From: Gammaproteobacteria bacterium
GTDB taxonomy: Bacteria > Pseudomonadota > Gammaproteobacteria > JAABTG01
DNA: 64,000 nucleotides
Assembly (NCBI GenBank): GCA_034522055.1
Contig: JAXHLS010000002.1
Location: 2,561,549-2,625,548 of the forward strand
Reading direction: 5' to 3'
The notes beneath the pieces are model-generated. The model was not told the DNA's origin. It was given only the letters and a program-made list of their open reading frames with translations, and did not search any database. Shown here piece after piece: positions 12,461 through 21,213 of this stretch. The first letter of the stretch is position 1. Every line of letters begins with the position of its first letter. The position numbers and the translations under genes were made by a program.

Positions 12461-14290
12461 GTGACCCTGCCGGCGGCGCCGGACGCCCATGGCATCGCCG
12501 TGCTGGTGCTCGTGGGTGTGGCCCTGGTGCTGTTCACCCGCGAGCGACTGCCCCTGGAAACCTCGAGCCTCATCGTGCTGGTGGTGCTCACCGTGGGCTT
12601 CGAGGTCTTCCCCTATACGGTGGATGGGCGCGCGTTGCATGCGGTGGATTTCTTCTCGGGCTTCGGCCACGAGGCCTTGGTGGCCGTGGCGGCGCTGATG
12701 ATGGCGGGCCAGGGTCTGGTGCGCACCGGAGCCCTGGAACCCGTGGGGCGGGGACTCGCCAGGATATGGGCGGTGAGCCCCATGCTGTCCCTGCTGTTGA
12801 CCCTGGTGGTGGGGGCCATCCTGAGCGCCTTCGTCAACAACGTGCCCATCGTGGTGCTGTTGCTGCCGGTACTCGTGAGCATCGCCCTGCGCACCGGCCA
12901 GCCGGCCTCGGGCATGCTGCTGCCCATGGGCTTCGCCACCCTGGTGGGGGGCATGAGCACCACCATCGGTACTTCCACTAACCTGCTGGTGGTGGGGGTG
13001 GCGGCGGACATGGGCCTGAAACGCTTCGGCATGTTCGACTTCTTCCTGCCCGCCGCCATCGCCGCCGGCGTGGCCATCCTTTACCTGTGGCTGGTGGCAC
13101 CCCGCCTGTTGCCCCAGCGCGATGCCCATCTGGGGGATGCCTCGCCGCGCATCTTCACCGCCCAGCTGCGCGTGGAGGAGGAGGGCTTTGCCGACGGTGC
13201 GACCCTGGCGGAGGTCCGGGACAAGGCCGGCGACGGCTTCCGGGTGGTGGAGGTGCGTCGCGACGATACCGGCCTCATGGCGCCCTTGCCCGATGCCACC
13301 CTGCGCGCGGGCGACCGGCTCACGGTGCGGGATACCCCGCAGAACCTCAAGGAGTACGAGGAGGTGCTGGGGGCGCGTCTCTACAACGGTGACGAGCCGG
13401 TGGACGACGACAATCCCCTGGACTCGGGGGACCAGCAGATCGCCGAGATCGTCGTCACCCAGGGCTCGCCCCTGGAGGGGCGCAGCCTCGGCACCCTGCG
13501 CTTCTTCGAGGACCGCGATCTTCTCACCCTGGCCCTGCACCGCACGGGGCGGGAGAAGCGGGCATTGCATGGGGAGGTGGCCGACGTGCCCCTGCGGGTG
13601 GGGGACGTGCTGCTGGTGCAGGGCGACCAAGAGGACATCGCCGACATCAAGCGTCGGGGCGAGTTATTGGTGCTGGACGCCACCGCGGACCTTCCCCACA
13701 CCCGCCGTGCTCCCCTGGCCCTGGCCATCATGGCGGGTATCGTCGTCACGGCCGCCCTGGGGCTGTTGCCCATCGCCGTGAGCGCCCTGGCCGGTGTGCT
13801 GCTGATGCTGCTCACCGGCTGCCTGCGCTGGAGTGACGCGGCGGCCAGCCTCAGCACCGCCGTGGTCATGATCGTGGTGGCCAGCCTGGCCCTCGGCTCG
13901 GCTCTGCTGGCCACGGGCGGCGCCGACTACCTGGCCCGCCTCTACCTCGCAATATCGGCCGGGGCCTCGCCGGCGGTGCTGCTCGCCGGCCTCATGCTGA
14001 CCATGGCGGTGTTCACCAACGTGGTGTCCAATAACGCCGCCGCCGTCATCGGCACCCCCATCGCCGTGGGTATCGCCGCCGAACTCGGCCTGCCGGCGGA
14101 GCCCTTCGTGCTGGCGGTGCTGTTCGGCGCCAACATGAGCTACGCCACACCCATGGCCTACAAGACCAACCTGCTGGTGATGAACGCCGGTGGTTACACC
14201 TTCGGCGATTTCGTGCGCGTCGGGGTGCCCCTGACCCTGCTCATGTGGGTCACCCTGTCCTGGCTGCTCGCCGTGCTTTATCCCATCTGA
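12461..14290 (+). CDS. SLC13-family transporter with two RCK_C (TrkA-C) domains
   Basis: The 609-residue protein has about 10-12 membrane helices in two halves (IAVLVLVGVALVLFTRERLP at the start; FGANMSYATPMAYKTNLLVM near the end) with conserved NN and TSTN-type substrate and sodium loops (AFVNNVPIVV, TIGTSTNLLVV). In the middle are two TrkA-C modules (AGDRLTVRDTPQNLKEYEE and VGDVLLVQGDQEDIADIK). Related proteins carry anions such as sulfate or dicarboxylates; the substrate here is not determined. The start is GTG at 12461, without a strong ribosome binding site. A heptamer repeat lies just upstream. Confidence 0.85.
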   Translation: MTLPAAPDAHGIAVLVLVGVALVLFTRERLPLETSSLIVLVVLTVGFEVFPYTVDGRALHAVDFFSGFGHEALVAVAALMMAGQGLVRTGALEPVGRGLARIWAVSPMLSLLLTLVVGAILSAFVNNVPIVVLLLPVLVSIALRTGQPASGMLLPMGFATLVGGMSTTIGTSTNLLVVGVAADMGLKRFGMFDFFLPAAIAAGVAILYLWLVAPRLLPQRDAHLGDASPRIFTAQLRVEEEGFADGATLAEVRDKAGDGFRVVEVRRDDTGLMAPLPDATLRAGDRLTVRDTPQNLKEYEEVLGARLYNGDEPVDDDNPLDSGDQQIAEIVVTQGSPLEGRSLGTLRFFEDRDLLTLALHRTGREKRALHGEVADVPLRVGDVLLVQGDQEDIADIKRRGELLVLDATADLPHTRRAPLALAIMAGIVVTAALGLLPIAVSALAGVLLMLLTGCLRWSDAAASLSTAVVMIVVASLALGSALLATGGADYLARLYLAISAGASPAVLLAGLMLTMAVFTNVVSNNAAAVIGTPIAVGIAAELGLPAEPFVLAVLFGANMSYATPMAYKTNLLVMNAGGYTFGDFVRVGVPLTLLMWVTLSWLLAVLYPI

Positions 14291-14410
14291 AGGTATTGCC
14301 GGTCCACGCAACCCGGCCGGGGCCGGGCTCTCCACCACGCCTGCGGGGACGGGGCCCGATGACGGGACTCGCGCCGGTATGGGCTTAGCGGGGGACAGGA
14401 TGGCCGGGTT

Positions 14411-14896
14411 TCAGGGGGCCTCTCCGACGGGTGGAACGGCGGCCTCGCCCAGGGCATCGACCAGGGCATCGCCCAGGGTATCGAACTTCCGCCGCATGGC
14501 CGGCGTGGCCACCATGTCGGCGAGGGTGTAGCGGTTCAACCGTTCCATGAACGTCCCCCGGGCCTCCTCGAGGGCGCCCTCCAGTCGGCAACCGGGAGCC
14601 AGCCGGCAGGGATTGCGGCCGTAGCATTCCACGATGGCGGCGGGTTTGTCCATGTCGTCGAGCACGGCGCCCACGCGGATGGTGGCCGGGTCGTGGGCCA
14701 GCCGCAGGCCGCCCAGTCGGCCCCGGTCGCCGTGGATGAGGCCGGCCTGGGAGAGATGGTGCACCACCTTGCGCAGGTGCTCATGGGAGATGTCGAAGAA
14801 GGCGGCGATCTCCCGCATGGGTACGGCACGACCGGGCGTCTGGGTGAGGTAGATGAGGATCCTGAGGCCGTAGTCGGCGAAGCGTGAGATCTGCAT
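14411..14896 (-). CDS. nsrR: Rrf2-family nitric oxide-sensing repressor, NsrR-like
   Basis: The 161-residue protein opens MQISRFADYGLRILIYLTQT with an Rrf2 winged helix and has cysteines at 91, 97 and 103 (C-x5-C-x5-C), the spacing of NsrR; IscR has a longer second gap. NsrR holds an iron-sulfur cluster that reacts with nitric oxide and releases DNA. The ATG at 14896 fits family starts. It is divergent from nnrS, and an NsrR-type palindrome lies between them, so it probably represses nnrS and perhaps itself. Confidence 0.88.
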   Translation of the reverse strand: MQISRFADYGLRILIYLTQTPGRAVPMREIAAFFDISHEHLRKVVHHLSQAGLIHGDRGRLGGLRLAHDPATIRVGAVLDDMDKPAAIVECYGRNPCRLAPGCRLEGALEEARGTFMERLNRYTLADMVATPAMRRKFDTLGDALVDALGEAAVPPVGEAP

Positions 14897-14954
14897 GGGC
14901 GATACTCGTCGGGCCGGGGGTGATCCCTTTTGAAAGCGGCACCCGATTAATATA

Positions 14955-14971
14955 ATGTAGTTATAATACAT
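14955..14971. promoter_or_regulatory. Predicted NsrR operator
   Basis: ATGTA-N7-TACAT (14955-14971) is an inverted repeat whose outer arms match NsrR half-sites; read on the minus strand it extends to AAGATGTA. It lies 26 bp before the nnrS ATG and 59 bp from the nsrR ATG, in an AT-rich pocket that also looks promoter-like. Confidence 0.75.
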
Positions 14972-14996
14972 CTTTAATCAAAGGCCGCTCAAACTC

Positions 14997-16175
14997 ATGC
15001 GCCATAAACCCGCCGCCTCCCGCGAGGTGCCGCCGCTGCTGCGGCTCGGATTCAGGCCCTTCTTCCTGCTGGCGGGCTTCACCGCCGCCCTGTTCATGCT
15101 GCTCTGGGTCTATATGATCCAAGGCGGTACCCTGCCTATCGCGCAGCCCCTGCGCTGGCACGCCCACGAGATGCTGTTCGGTTTCGCCGGGGCCGTCATC
15201 GCAGGCTTCCTGCTCACCGCGGTGCGCAACTGGACGGGGCGGGAGACCCCCACCGGGGCCGGCCTGGCGGCCCTGGTGGTGCTGTGGGCAGCCGGCCGCG
15301 TGTTGCCCTTCACGCCCCTGCCCGCCGCGCTGACGGCCCTGGTGGACCTGGCCTTCCTGCCGGTGGTGGCCGTGGTCATCCTGTGGCCCATCCTCGCCGT
15401 GCGCCAGTACCACAACCTGCCGGTGGTGGGGATCCTGCTGCTGCTGGCGGCGGCCAACCTGCTGGTGCACCTGGAGGCCCTGGGCTGGACGGCCACCACC
15501 GCGGCCACCGGCCTGCGCCTGGCCTGGCTGACGGTGATCCTGCTGCTGGTGCTGATGGGGGGGCGGGTGGTGCCGTTCTTCATCGGCGCCGCCACGGGCC
15601 GCCGCGAGGGCCTCGGGCCCCGGCGCTCGCTGGAGCTGGCGGGCACCATCACCCTGGTGGGGTGGGTTCTCGGCATGCTCCTGGCCCCCCTCGCCGCCGG
15701 CACTGCCTGGCTGGCCCTGGCCGCTGCCCTGTTCCAGGCCCTGCGCATGGCGGGCTGGCACGTGCCGGGGCTGTGGCGCCAGCCCATGTTGTGGGTGCTC
15801 TACCTGGGCTACGGATGGATCCCCCTGGGGCTCGCCTACTACGGCGTCACCGGCCTCACGGGTGGGGCGCCCCTGCTCACGCTGCACAGCTTCACCGCCG
15901 GCGCCATCGGCACCCTCATCCTCGGCATGATGCCGCGGGTGTCCCTGGGCCATACCGGTCGTCCCATAGCGGCCTCGCCCCTGCTGGTGGCGGCCTTCGT
16001 GCTGGTGCTGGCGGGGGGGCTGATGCGGGTGTTCGCGCCCGCCCTGGTGGCCCCACCCTATGGGGCGACGGTGGTGGCGTGGTCCGGCGTGGTATGGGCC
16101 GCGGCCTTCCTGTTGTTCGCCGTGGCCTTCACCCCGGTGCTGTCCCGTCCCCGGGTGGACGGGCGCCCGGGTTGA
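14997..16175 (+). CDS. nnrS: NnrS family heme-copper membrane protein
   Basis: The 392-residue protein has about 12 membrane helices. It opens with VPPLLRLGFRPFFLLAGFTA and has WHAHEMLFGFAGAVIAGFLL, plus HSFTAGAIGTLILGMMPRVS, with the conserved metal-binding histidines of NnrS. NnrS helps cells survive nitric oxide stress and is a common NsrR target. The start ATG at 14997 follows the predicted NsrR operator. Length is normal. Confidence 0.93.
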   Translation: MRHKPAASREVPPLLRLGFRPFFLLAGFTAALFMLLWVYMIQGGTLPIAQPLRWHAHEMLFGFAGAVIAGFLLTAVRNWTGRETPTGAGLAALVVLWAAGRVLPFTPLPAALTALVDLAFLPVVAVVILWPILAVRQYHNLPVVGILLLLAAANLLVHLEALGWTATTAATGLRLAWLTVILLLVLMGGRVVPFFIGAATGRREGLGPRRSLELAGTITLVGWVLGMLLAPLAAGTAWLALAAALFQALRMAGWHVPGLWRQPMLWVLYLGYGWIPLGLAYYGVTGLTGGAPLLTLHSFTAGAIGTLILGMMPRVSLGHTGRPIAASPLLVAAFVLVLAGGLMRVFAPALVAPPYGATVVAWSGVVWAAAFLLFAVAFTPVLSRPRVDGRPG

Positions 16176-16311
16176 GCTGCCCCGGGCCCCGGGGGCCGGA
16201 ACCGGTTGCCCCGGGCTGCTTTCGGACGGTGGGATGGTGTTAGAGTATCGTCCAATCCCTGGATGGGGCGGGGCCGAACCCGGGAACGGCGAGGCCGGGC
16301 CGAGAAGGGCC

Positions 16312-16887
16312 ATGAATGATGTCATGAATGACGAAGTACGCGACCGGTTCACCTATGCGATCGATGCCACGGACAGGATCGATTCCGTATCCGCCGAGTG
16401 GCTGGCTTTCGCGGCGCGCAACGATTCCCCTCATCTGACCGAGCGGAGCGTCATCGGCAGGTCCCTGTTCGATTTCATCACCGAGCCCACCACCGCGCAG
16501 ATTTACCGGATCGCCATCCAGCGGGTGCGTGATAATGAGGAATCCATCACAGTGCCGTTTCGCTGTGATGGTCCCCATTGCCGGCGCTTCATGGAGCTTC
16601 ACATGTCCCCACGCGCGGACGGCGGGGTGTGTTTCGAGAGCCGCCTGTTGCAGGAAGAACCCCGGCCCACCGTGATGCTGCTCGATGCCACGCTGGCACA
16701 TGGCAGCGACCTGCTCAAGATGTGCAGTTGGTGCAAGCGACTAATGGTGGAGGGCACCTGGATGGAGGTGGAGGAGGCGATCGCCCGCCTGCGCCTCTTC
16801 GACTCCCGTCGCTTGCCCGAGGTCAGCCACGGCATCTGCCCGCAGTGTCGCGAAGGGCTCATGGACCAGGTGCAGAAGAGCGCCTGA
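16312..16887 (+). CDS. PAS-like domain protein with a zinc-ribbon tail
   Basis: The 191-residue protein has a PAS-like N-terminal half (YAIDATDRIDSVSAEWLAF.. SVIGRSLFDFITEPTTAQIY..) and a C-terminal half with CSWC at 138-141 and CPQC at 176-179, likely one zinc site. It carries no kinase or output domain. The ATG at 16312 is chosen; a second ATG lies at 16324. It is convergent with the response regulator to its right. A role in sensing is plausible but its partner is unknown. Confidence 0.7.
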   Translation: MNDVMNDEVRDRFTYAIDATDRIDSVSAEWLAFAARNDSPHLTERSVIGRSLFDFITEPTTAQIYRIAIQRVRDNEESITVPFRCDGPHCRRFMELHMSPRADGGVCFESRLLQEEPRPTVMLLDATLAHGSDLLKMCSWCKRLMVEGTWMEVEEAIARLRLFDSRRLPEVSHGICPQCREGLMDQVQKSA

Positions 16888-16901
16888 GGCTGCGCCGGGG
16901 C

Positions 16902-18119
16902 TCAGCGGCGGCCGGGGGGCGCGGCGGCGCTGGGCCCGGCTGCCCCGGCCCCTCCGGTGCCCGTGACCTTCTTAACCTTCTCCCGCAGGGCGTCGTAGGA
17001 GAAGGGCTTGACGAGAAACTCACGTACCCCGACCTGGCGCCCTGATTCCACCACCGGACGGGTGGCGTTACCGGTGACGATGACGATGGGGATGTCCCTG
17101 GTCCTGGGATGGGCCTTCAGCATACGACACAAATCCATGCCGTTCAGCTTGGGCAGGTTGATATCGATGAGCAGCAGGTCGGGGGTGTCGGATACGGCCG
17201 TGAAGTAGCCGCCGTCACCGTCGAAGGCCTGGATGACCTGGTGGTCGTCCATCTCCAGCATCTCCCGGATGGTGTCATTCAGCTCCGTGTCGTCGTCTAC
17301 CACCATGATGCTCAGGGGCGGTTTCTCAGCGGTGGCGGCCCTGGCGGCCCTGGCGGCGAGGGCGGCCTGGGCCTGCTCTTTGACGGCCTTGTAGCGTGCC
17401 ACCATGTCATCGATGGATGCGCCGAGGCGATTCTTGAAGTCCTCGAGTTCCTTGTCGAGGTCCATGCGGATCCCGTCCCGGAAACCCGCCGCCAGGGCGT
17501 CCTGGTCCAGTACCTTGACCGCGCCCGCGAAATCGGGCCCGCCGAGGCGGGCCTCGAAATCGGCAAGATGCTGGCGGACCCGGTTGCGGAGTCGGATCTG
17601 GTCCTCCTGGGCCTGATCAGCCATGGTCTGCTGGTCCTGCGCGATGGAGGCCATGGTCTTGTCCGTGGCCTGGCGGGAACGGGCCAGGCTCTGCTCCCCC
17701 ACGGTGCGCTTGATTCGGTCCTCGGTCTCCAGGGAGCGCGCCAGGCGGTAGGCCCTGAACCTCAGCAGGCAGGGGTCGGACAGGGGCTTGAACACCACGA
17801 AGTCGTCGAAGCGCCCGCGCGTCACCGCGCTGCAGGCCCCGCGGGCGTCGCTGGAGGCGCACAGGAGCAGGGTCCGATGGCTGCCCGGTCGATCCCGCAT
17901 GGCCTGGCGCAGCATGTCGGTGTAGGCGTCCTGGGCACCCTCCAGGGTACGGAAGGACAGGGCGATGACGCAGAAATCGCGCCCCATGATGAAGCGGCCC
18001 GCCTTTGTCGCCTCGGTGGCCGCGCCCTTGCGGGGAAAGTTGGGGTTGAGGTGGCGCGCGATCTCGTCGAGGTCGTCGGCATCGTCGCCGGCGATGAGCA
18101 GCGGAACGGATGTCTTCAT
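16902..18119 (-). CDS. Response regulator with N-terminal pseudo-receiver and C-terminal REC domain
   Basis: The 405-residue protein has a receiver-like N-terminal region (residues 5-125, LLIAGDDADDLDEIARHL, ..FVVFKPLSDP..) that lacks a clear phospho-acceptor. A helical, coiled-coil middle (130-265) follows. The C-terminal REC domain (270-385) has acidic pocket VVDDD, phospho-acceptor Asp319 in LLLIDINLP and Lys in LVKPFS. There is no output domain, so it probably signals by protein contact. It lies just downstream of the EAL fragment on the same strand, so the intact ancestor may have been a c-di-GMP signalling pair. Confidence 0.78.
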   Translation of the reverse strand: MKTSVPLLIAGDDADDLDEIARHLNPNFPRKGAATEATKAGRFIMGRDFCVIALSFRTLEGAQDAYTDMLRQAMRDRPGSHRTLLLCASSDARGACSAVTRGRFDDFVVFKPLSDPCLLRFRAYRLARSLETEDRIKRTVGEQSLARSRQATDKTMASIAQDQQTMADQAQEDQIRLRNRVRQHLADFEARLGGPDFAGAVKVLDQDALAAGFRDGIRMDLDKELEDFKNRLGASIDDMVARYKAVKEQAQAALAARAARAATAEKPPLSIMVVDDDTELNDTIREMLEMDDHQVIQAFDGDGGYFTAVSDTPDLLLIDINLPKLNGMDLCRMLKAHPRTRDIPIVIVTGNATRPVVESGRQVGVREFLVKPFSYDALREKVKKVTGTGGAGAAGPSAAAPPGRR

Positions 18120-18148
18120 GGCCGCACGGTAGTGAGTCTATCCCTGAG

Positions 18149-18397
18149 TCAGGTGTTACCTTCCAGGTTAGTAAAATCGGGGGGTTGCTGCACCATCCGG
18201 ATGAAATCATCCGCCGGCATGGGGCGCGCGAACAGGTAACCCTGGGCCGTCTCGGCACCGAAGGCCATGAGCTGCGCCAGGGCCTCCGTGTCCTCCACGC
18301 CCTCGGCGCATACTGACAGGCCGAGGTTGTGGGCCAGGTCGATGGTGGAACGCACGATGATGTTGGCCTCCGTGCTGGTGGTCAGGCATTTGGGCAT
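18149..18397 (-). pseudogene. C-terminal fragment of an EAL-domain c-di-GMP phosphodiesterase
   Basis: About 80 residues match the end of EAL domains: ANIIVRSTIDLAHNLGLSVC, AEGVEDTEALAQLMAFGAET, AQGYLFARPMPADDF. The N-terminal catalytic part, including the EAL motif, is missing; upstream the homology stops near 18385, where a transposase-remnant end (GGGGTCAGAGT) begins. The gene is therefore truncated and cannot encode an active enzyme. Confidence 0.85.
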
Positions 18398-18650
18398 TTG
18401 GGGTCAGAGTAAAAACCAAGGACTTGAGACAAGTGCCTCTGTCGCACAGACGAGGGATGCCCAAGACATTATGATTATGAACGGCAAGCAACTACGCGAA
18501 ATGAGGCTATAGCAATGGCGTATGCTAGTAGCGGATATACGGTGAAGGAGATAGGGGGGGGCTTTGGGCTTTATTACTCAAGGATCAGTCGTCGACTTAA
18601 TACAAAAAAGGCAAAAGACAAGACCTGCCCCCTTGCTGTGCTGACCCCTT
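18385..18650 (+). mobile_element. Remnant of a REP-associated (Y1) transposase element
   Basis: The left end carries GGGGTCAGAGTAAAAACC and the right end AAGACAAGACCTGCCCC, end sequences typical of stand-alone Y1/RAYT transposase genes. Between them only the C-terminal HTH part survives (GYTVKEIGGGFGLYYSRISR from about 18530), preceded by stop codons. The catalytic HUH and Tyr motifs are absent, so the element is dead. It truncates the EAL gene on its left. Confidence 0.75.
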
Positions 18651-18654
18651 GCTG

Positions 18655-18875
18655 TGCGGGCCGCGCCGAGGCGCGTTCAAATCCGTTCCCGACGGATTTG
18701 GCCCAGAGGGAGAGGGGGTGACATCGGGCTTCACGACTTTCACGTTAACTCTCCTGGCGATACGCGCCGCCCAAGATGATGAAAGAGGAGCGCGTATCGC
18801 CATGTTCGTTCCCTCACCCCATCCCTCTCCCAGAGGGAGAGGGGGAGTCCGTGCTTCGCGACTTTCACGTTAATG
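18655..18875. repeat. Dispersed repeat, copy 1 (inverted relative to copy at 28617)
   Basis: About 200 bp, reverse-complementary to 28617-28800. Shared segments include AACGTGAAAGTCGCGAAGCA, GGGTGAGGGAACGAACATGG and GGCGCGTATCGCCA. Internal arms GGCGATACG/CGTATCGCC can form a hairpin, and AACGTGAAAGTCG occurs near both ends. It has no coding content and looks like a non-autonomous repeat. Confidence 0.75.
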
Positions 18876-19017
18876 TACCAGTAGCAGACCTTTTCTCACC
18901 CCTTTACTCGCTGGGTGGCAACTCCCGCAAAGCCTTCTATAGTTGTTTCGTCAGCAGCACAGTATGGACTGTCATGGATTGCGACGTTTGATTGAGGAGG
19001 GCCAAGGAGTGAATAAC

Positions 19018-19260
19018 ATGCAAATCAAAGCGACTAATCGGGCGCGCCGACTGTTTGTAGCGACCTTCGTCGTGGTATTGCTGGGTGCTTGCAGTAATGG
19101 CGGTGATGGCACCCCGGAGACGGTGGCTGGCACTGGTCAGTGCTGGTCTGAACCGGGAGGCGTCGGCAATTTGCTCAAAAACTCTTCCACCAAGAAAGAG
19201 TGCAAGGCCTTGGGCGGCAAATCTTGGTGTCCGGTCGGCGGCGGTTGTGAGAATCTCTGA
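19018..19260 (+). CDS. Small putative lipoprotein
   Basis: An 80-residue protein with a positively charged start (MQIKATNRARRLF), a hydrophobic stretch and lipobox LLGAC (Cys about residue 25), so it is probably a lipid-anchored envelope protein. The mature part is small, Gly-rich and has four more cysteines (QCWSEPGG, KECKALGG, WCPVGGGCEN), suggesting disulfides. AAGGAG lies eight bases before the ATG; a GTG at 19009 is also in frame. I do not recognise the family. Confidence 0.68.
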   Translation: MQIKATNRARRLFVATFVVVLLGACSNGGDGTPETVAGTGQCWSEPGGVGNLLKNSSTKKECKALGGKSWCPVGGGCENL

Positions 19261-19424
19261 TGCTCGCATAATCCGTCCTTGACGGGCGGGAGTGCCCATC
19301 GATCCGGCAGAATAGAACCATCAGTAATGATAGACGCGAGTCGTCCGCTGCGGCTTGGCGCGAGGCCTGTTTCCATGAGTTCAGCAGCGCCGGTTTCTGG
19401 CTTGACTAGGGGGGCCACTTTACC

Positions 19425-19877
19425 TTGCTGGACGCGTATTGGATGGGGCATGCCCTGGGGCTGGCGGCTGATGCCCGGGTGGCGGGGGAGGTGCCGGTGG
19501 GCGCTGTGCTGGTGCGTGGGGGGGAGATCCTCGCGGAGGGACGTAATTCCGCCATCGGCTGGCATGATCCCACCGCCCATGCGGAAATCGTGACGATACG
19601 GGCCGCCGGGCGGCGCCTCGCCAACTATCGAATGCCGGGCACGGTGCTCTACGTCACCCTGGAGCCTTGCCCCATGTGTGCCGCGGCGCTGGTGCACGCG
19701 CGGGTGCGGCGGGTGGTGTTCGGCGCGGCCGATCCACGCATTGGTGCGGCGGGGACGGTGTTCCAGCTTTTGTCCAACAATCACATGAACCACCGCATCG
19801 AGGTCACGGGCGGCGTGCGGGCGGAGGAGTCGGCGCGGTTGTTGCGGCGCTTCTTTCGGGCACGGCGGGGGCCCTGA
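19425..19877 (+). CDS. tadA: tRNA-specific adenosine deaminase
   Basis: The 150-residue protein has the zinc deaminase motifs HAE (His52, Glu54) and EPCPMCAAALVHAR (Cys82, Cys85). TadA converts A34 to inosine in tRNA-Arg(ACG), the very tRNA encoded at 28203. The start is TTG at 19425, giving MLDAYWMGHALGLAADARVA, which aligns with family starts; the next ATG (19443) would remove part of helix 1. Gene length is normal. Confidence 0.95.
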   Translation: MLDAYWMGHALGLAADARVAGEVPVGAVLVRGGEILAEGRNSAIGWHDPTAHAEIVTIRAAGRRLANYRMPGTVLYVTLEPCPMCAAALVHARVRRVVFGAADPRIGAAGTVFQLLSNNHMNHRIEVTGGVRAEESARLLRRFFRARRGP

Positions 19878-20127
19878 TATGAGCCCCGACGTGGGTAAAG
19901 TGTCGTCGTTCCCGGTTGACAGTACCCCATCGGTGGGCCAGATTTCCAAAAATAGCTGCGCTTTGCCGCTGCACGCGAATCATGATTTTCAACGAGGGCC
20001 GTAGCTGCGCGGGGTGCAGGTTCGGTATAGGCTGCCCATGGCGGCTCGGCGTCTCGACCCAGGAAGGCGATATGGCATCCCCAAGACCAAGCGTTGCGAG
20101 CTTCCGCCCGGGCATCGGAGGCCTTGC

Positions 20128-20619
20128 ATGGACGTGACCCACCATCTGGCCGCCCAGGTCGGGGAGGCCCTGAAGGAACGCAGTGCCAGGCTGGTGGTAG
20201 CCGAATCCTGCACCGGTGGCTGGGTAGGTGAGATCATCACCTCGGTGCCCGGCAGCTCGGCGTGGTTCGACCGCGGTTATATCACCTATTCCGACGCCGC
20301 GAAGCAGCAAGACCTGGGGGTCTCCGCCGCTACCCTGACCGCTCAGGGCGCGGTGAGCGAGGCGGTGGTGCGGGAGATGGCCGAGGGCGCCCTGGCGCGG
20401 GCCGCCGCCCAGGTAAGCGTGGCGGTAAGCGGCATCGCCGGCCCCGATGGCGGCACCCCCGACAAGCCCGTGGGCACGGTATGGCTGGCCTGGGCCCGGG
20501 CCGGCGGGGACACCCGCGCGGAGCTCAGCAACTTCGAAGGAGACCGGGAGATGATCCGCAAGCAGGCGGTCCTGGCGGCCCTCCAGGGCGTCCTGGACAT
20601 GGTCGAGGGGCGTGGCTGA
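20128..20619 (+). CDS. pncC: Nicotinamide-nucleotide amidase (CinA C-terminal family)
   Basis: The 163-residue protein has the signature VVAESCTGGWVGEIITSVPG and SGIAGPDGGTPDKPVGTVW of PncC/CinA-C. The enzyme deamidates NMN to nicotinic acid mononucleotide in NAD recycling. The ATG at 20128 is chosen because family proteins begin about ten residues before the first helix. It overlaps thpR by 8 bp and stands just upstream of recA, the usual pncC-recA association. Confidence 0.93.
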   Translation: MDVTHHLAAQVGEALKERSARLVVAESCTGGWVGEIITSVPGSSAWFDRGYITYSDAAKQQDLGVSAATLTAQGAVSEAVVREMAEGALARAAAQVSVAVSGIAGPDGGTPDKPVGTVWLAWARAGGDTRAELSNFEGDREMIRKQAVLAALQGVLDMVEGRG

Positions 20620-21145
20620 GGCGCGGCGGGAACGGCTGTTCTTCGCCCTCTGGCCCGATCCCGACCTGCGGTCCCGCCTCGCCACCGCAGGCGCCGCGGC
20701 CCTGGCAGGCAGCGGGCGCCTGGTGCCGCCGGAGCGTATTCATCTCACCCTTGCCTTCGTGGGCGATGTCGATAAGCCGGTCAGACAATGCCTGCTGGAA
20801 GAGGCCGGCCGTATCGCCGCACCAGCCTTCACCCTGGTCCTCGACCGCCTCGGCTGGTGGCGCCGTTCCCAGGTGCTGTGGGTGGGCACGGACCATGGGC
20901 CGGCCGGTCTGGCCCAGCTGGTGGCGGAGGTGCACAGGGTGTGCGGCCGGTGCGACGTGGCCCTCGAGGCCCGCGCCTTCGCCACCCACGTGACCCTGGC
21001 GCGCAAGGTGCGGCGCGCAGAAACCGGGGAACCGCCCCCGGGCCTGGTATGGTCGGTCGGAGAATTCGCCCTGGTGCGTTCCGTGACGGGGCGGGACGGG
21101 CTTTCCTACACCACCGTGGCCACCTGGCCCCTCGCGGAAGGGTAG
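20612..21145 (+). CDS. thpR: RNA 2',3'-cyclic phosphodiesterase
   Basis: A 177-residue 2H phosphoesterase with two HxTx motifs, HLTL at 44-47 and HVTL at 126-129. ThpR (formerly LigT) opens 2',3'-cyclic phosphates on RNA. It begins with GTG overlapping the end of pncC and precedes recA by about 70 bp, so the three probably share transcription in part. Confidence 0.92.
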   Translation: MAEARRERLFFALWPDPDLRSRLATAGAAALAGSGRLVPPERIHLTLAFVGDVDKPVRQCLLEEAGRIAAPAFTLVLDRLGWWRRSQVLWVGTDHGPAGLAQLVAEVHRVCGRCDVALEARAFATHVTLARKVRRAETGEPPPGLVWSVGEFALVRSVTGRDGLSYTTVATWPLAEG

Positions 21146-21213
21146 GCCCCGGCGGGGGCGCTGTGTGATAATCCCCCGCATCCCCACTGGCGGCTCGAGG
21201 AGACTTGGTGAGT

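Noticed and set aside
19881-20127. N-terminal extension of pncC to 20014
   Set aside because: The extra residues (Arg-rich) do not resemble the family; the ATG at 20128 fits better.
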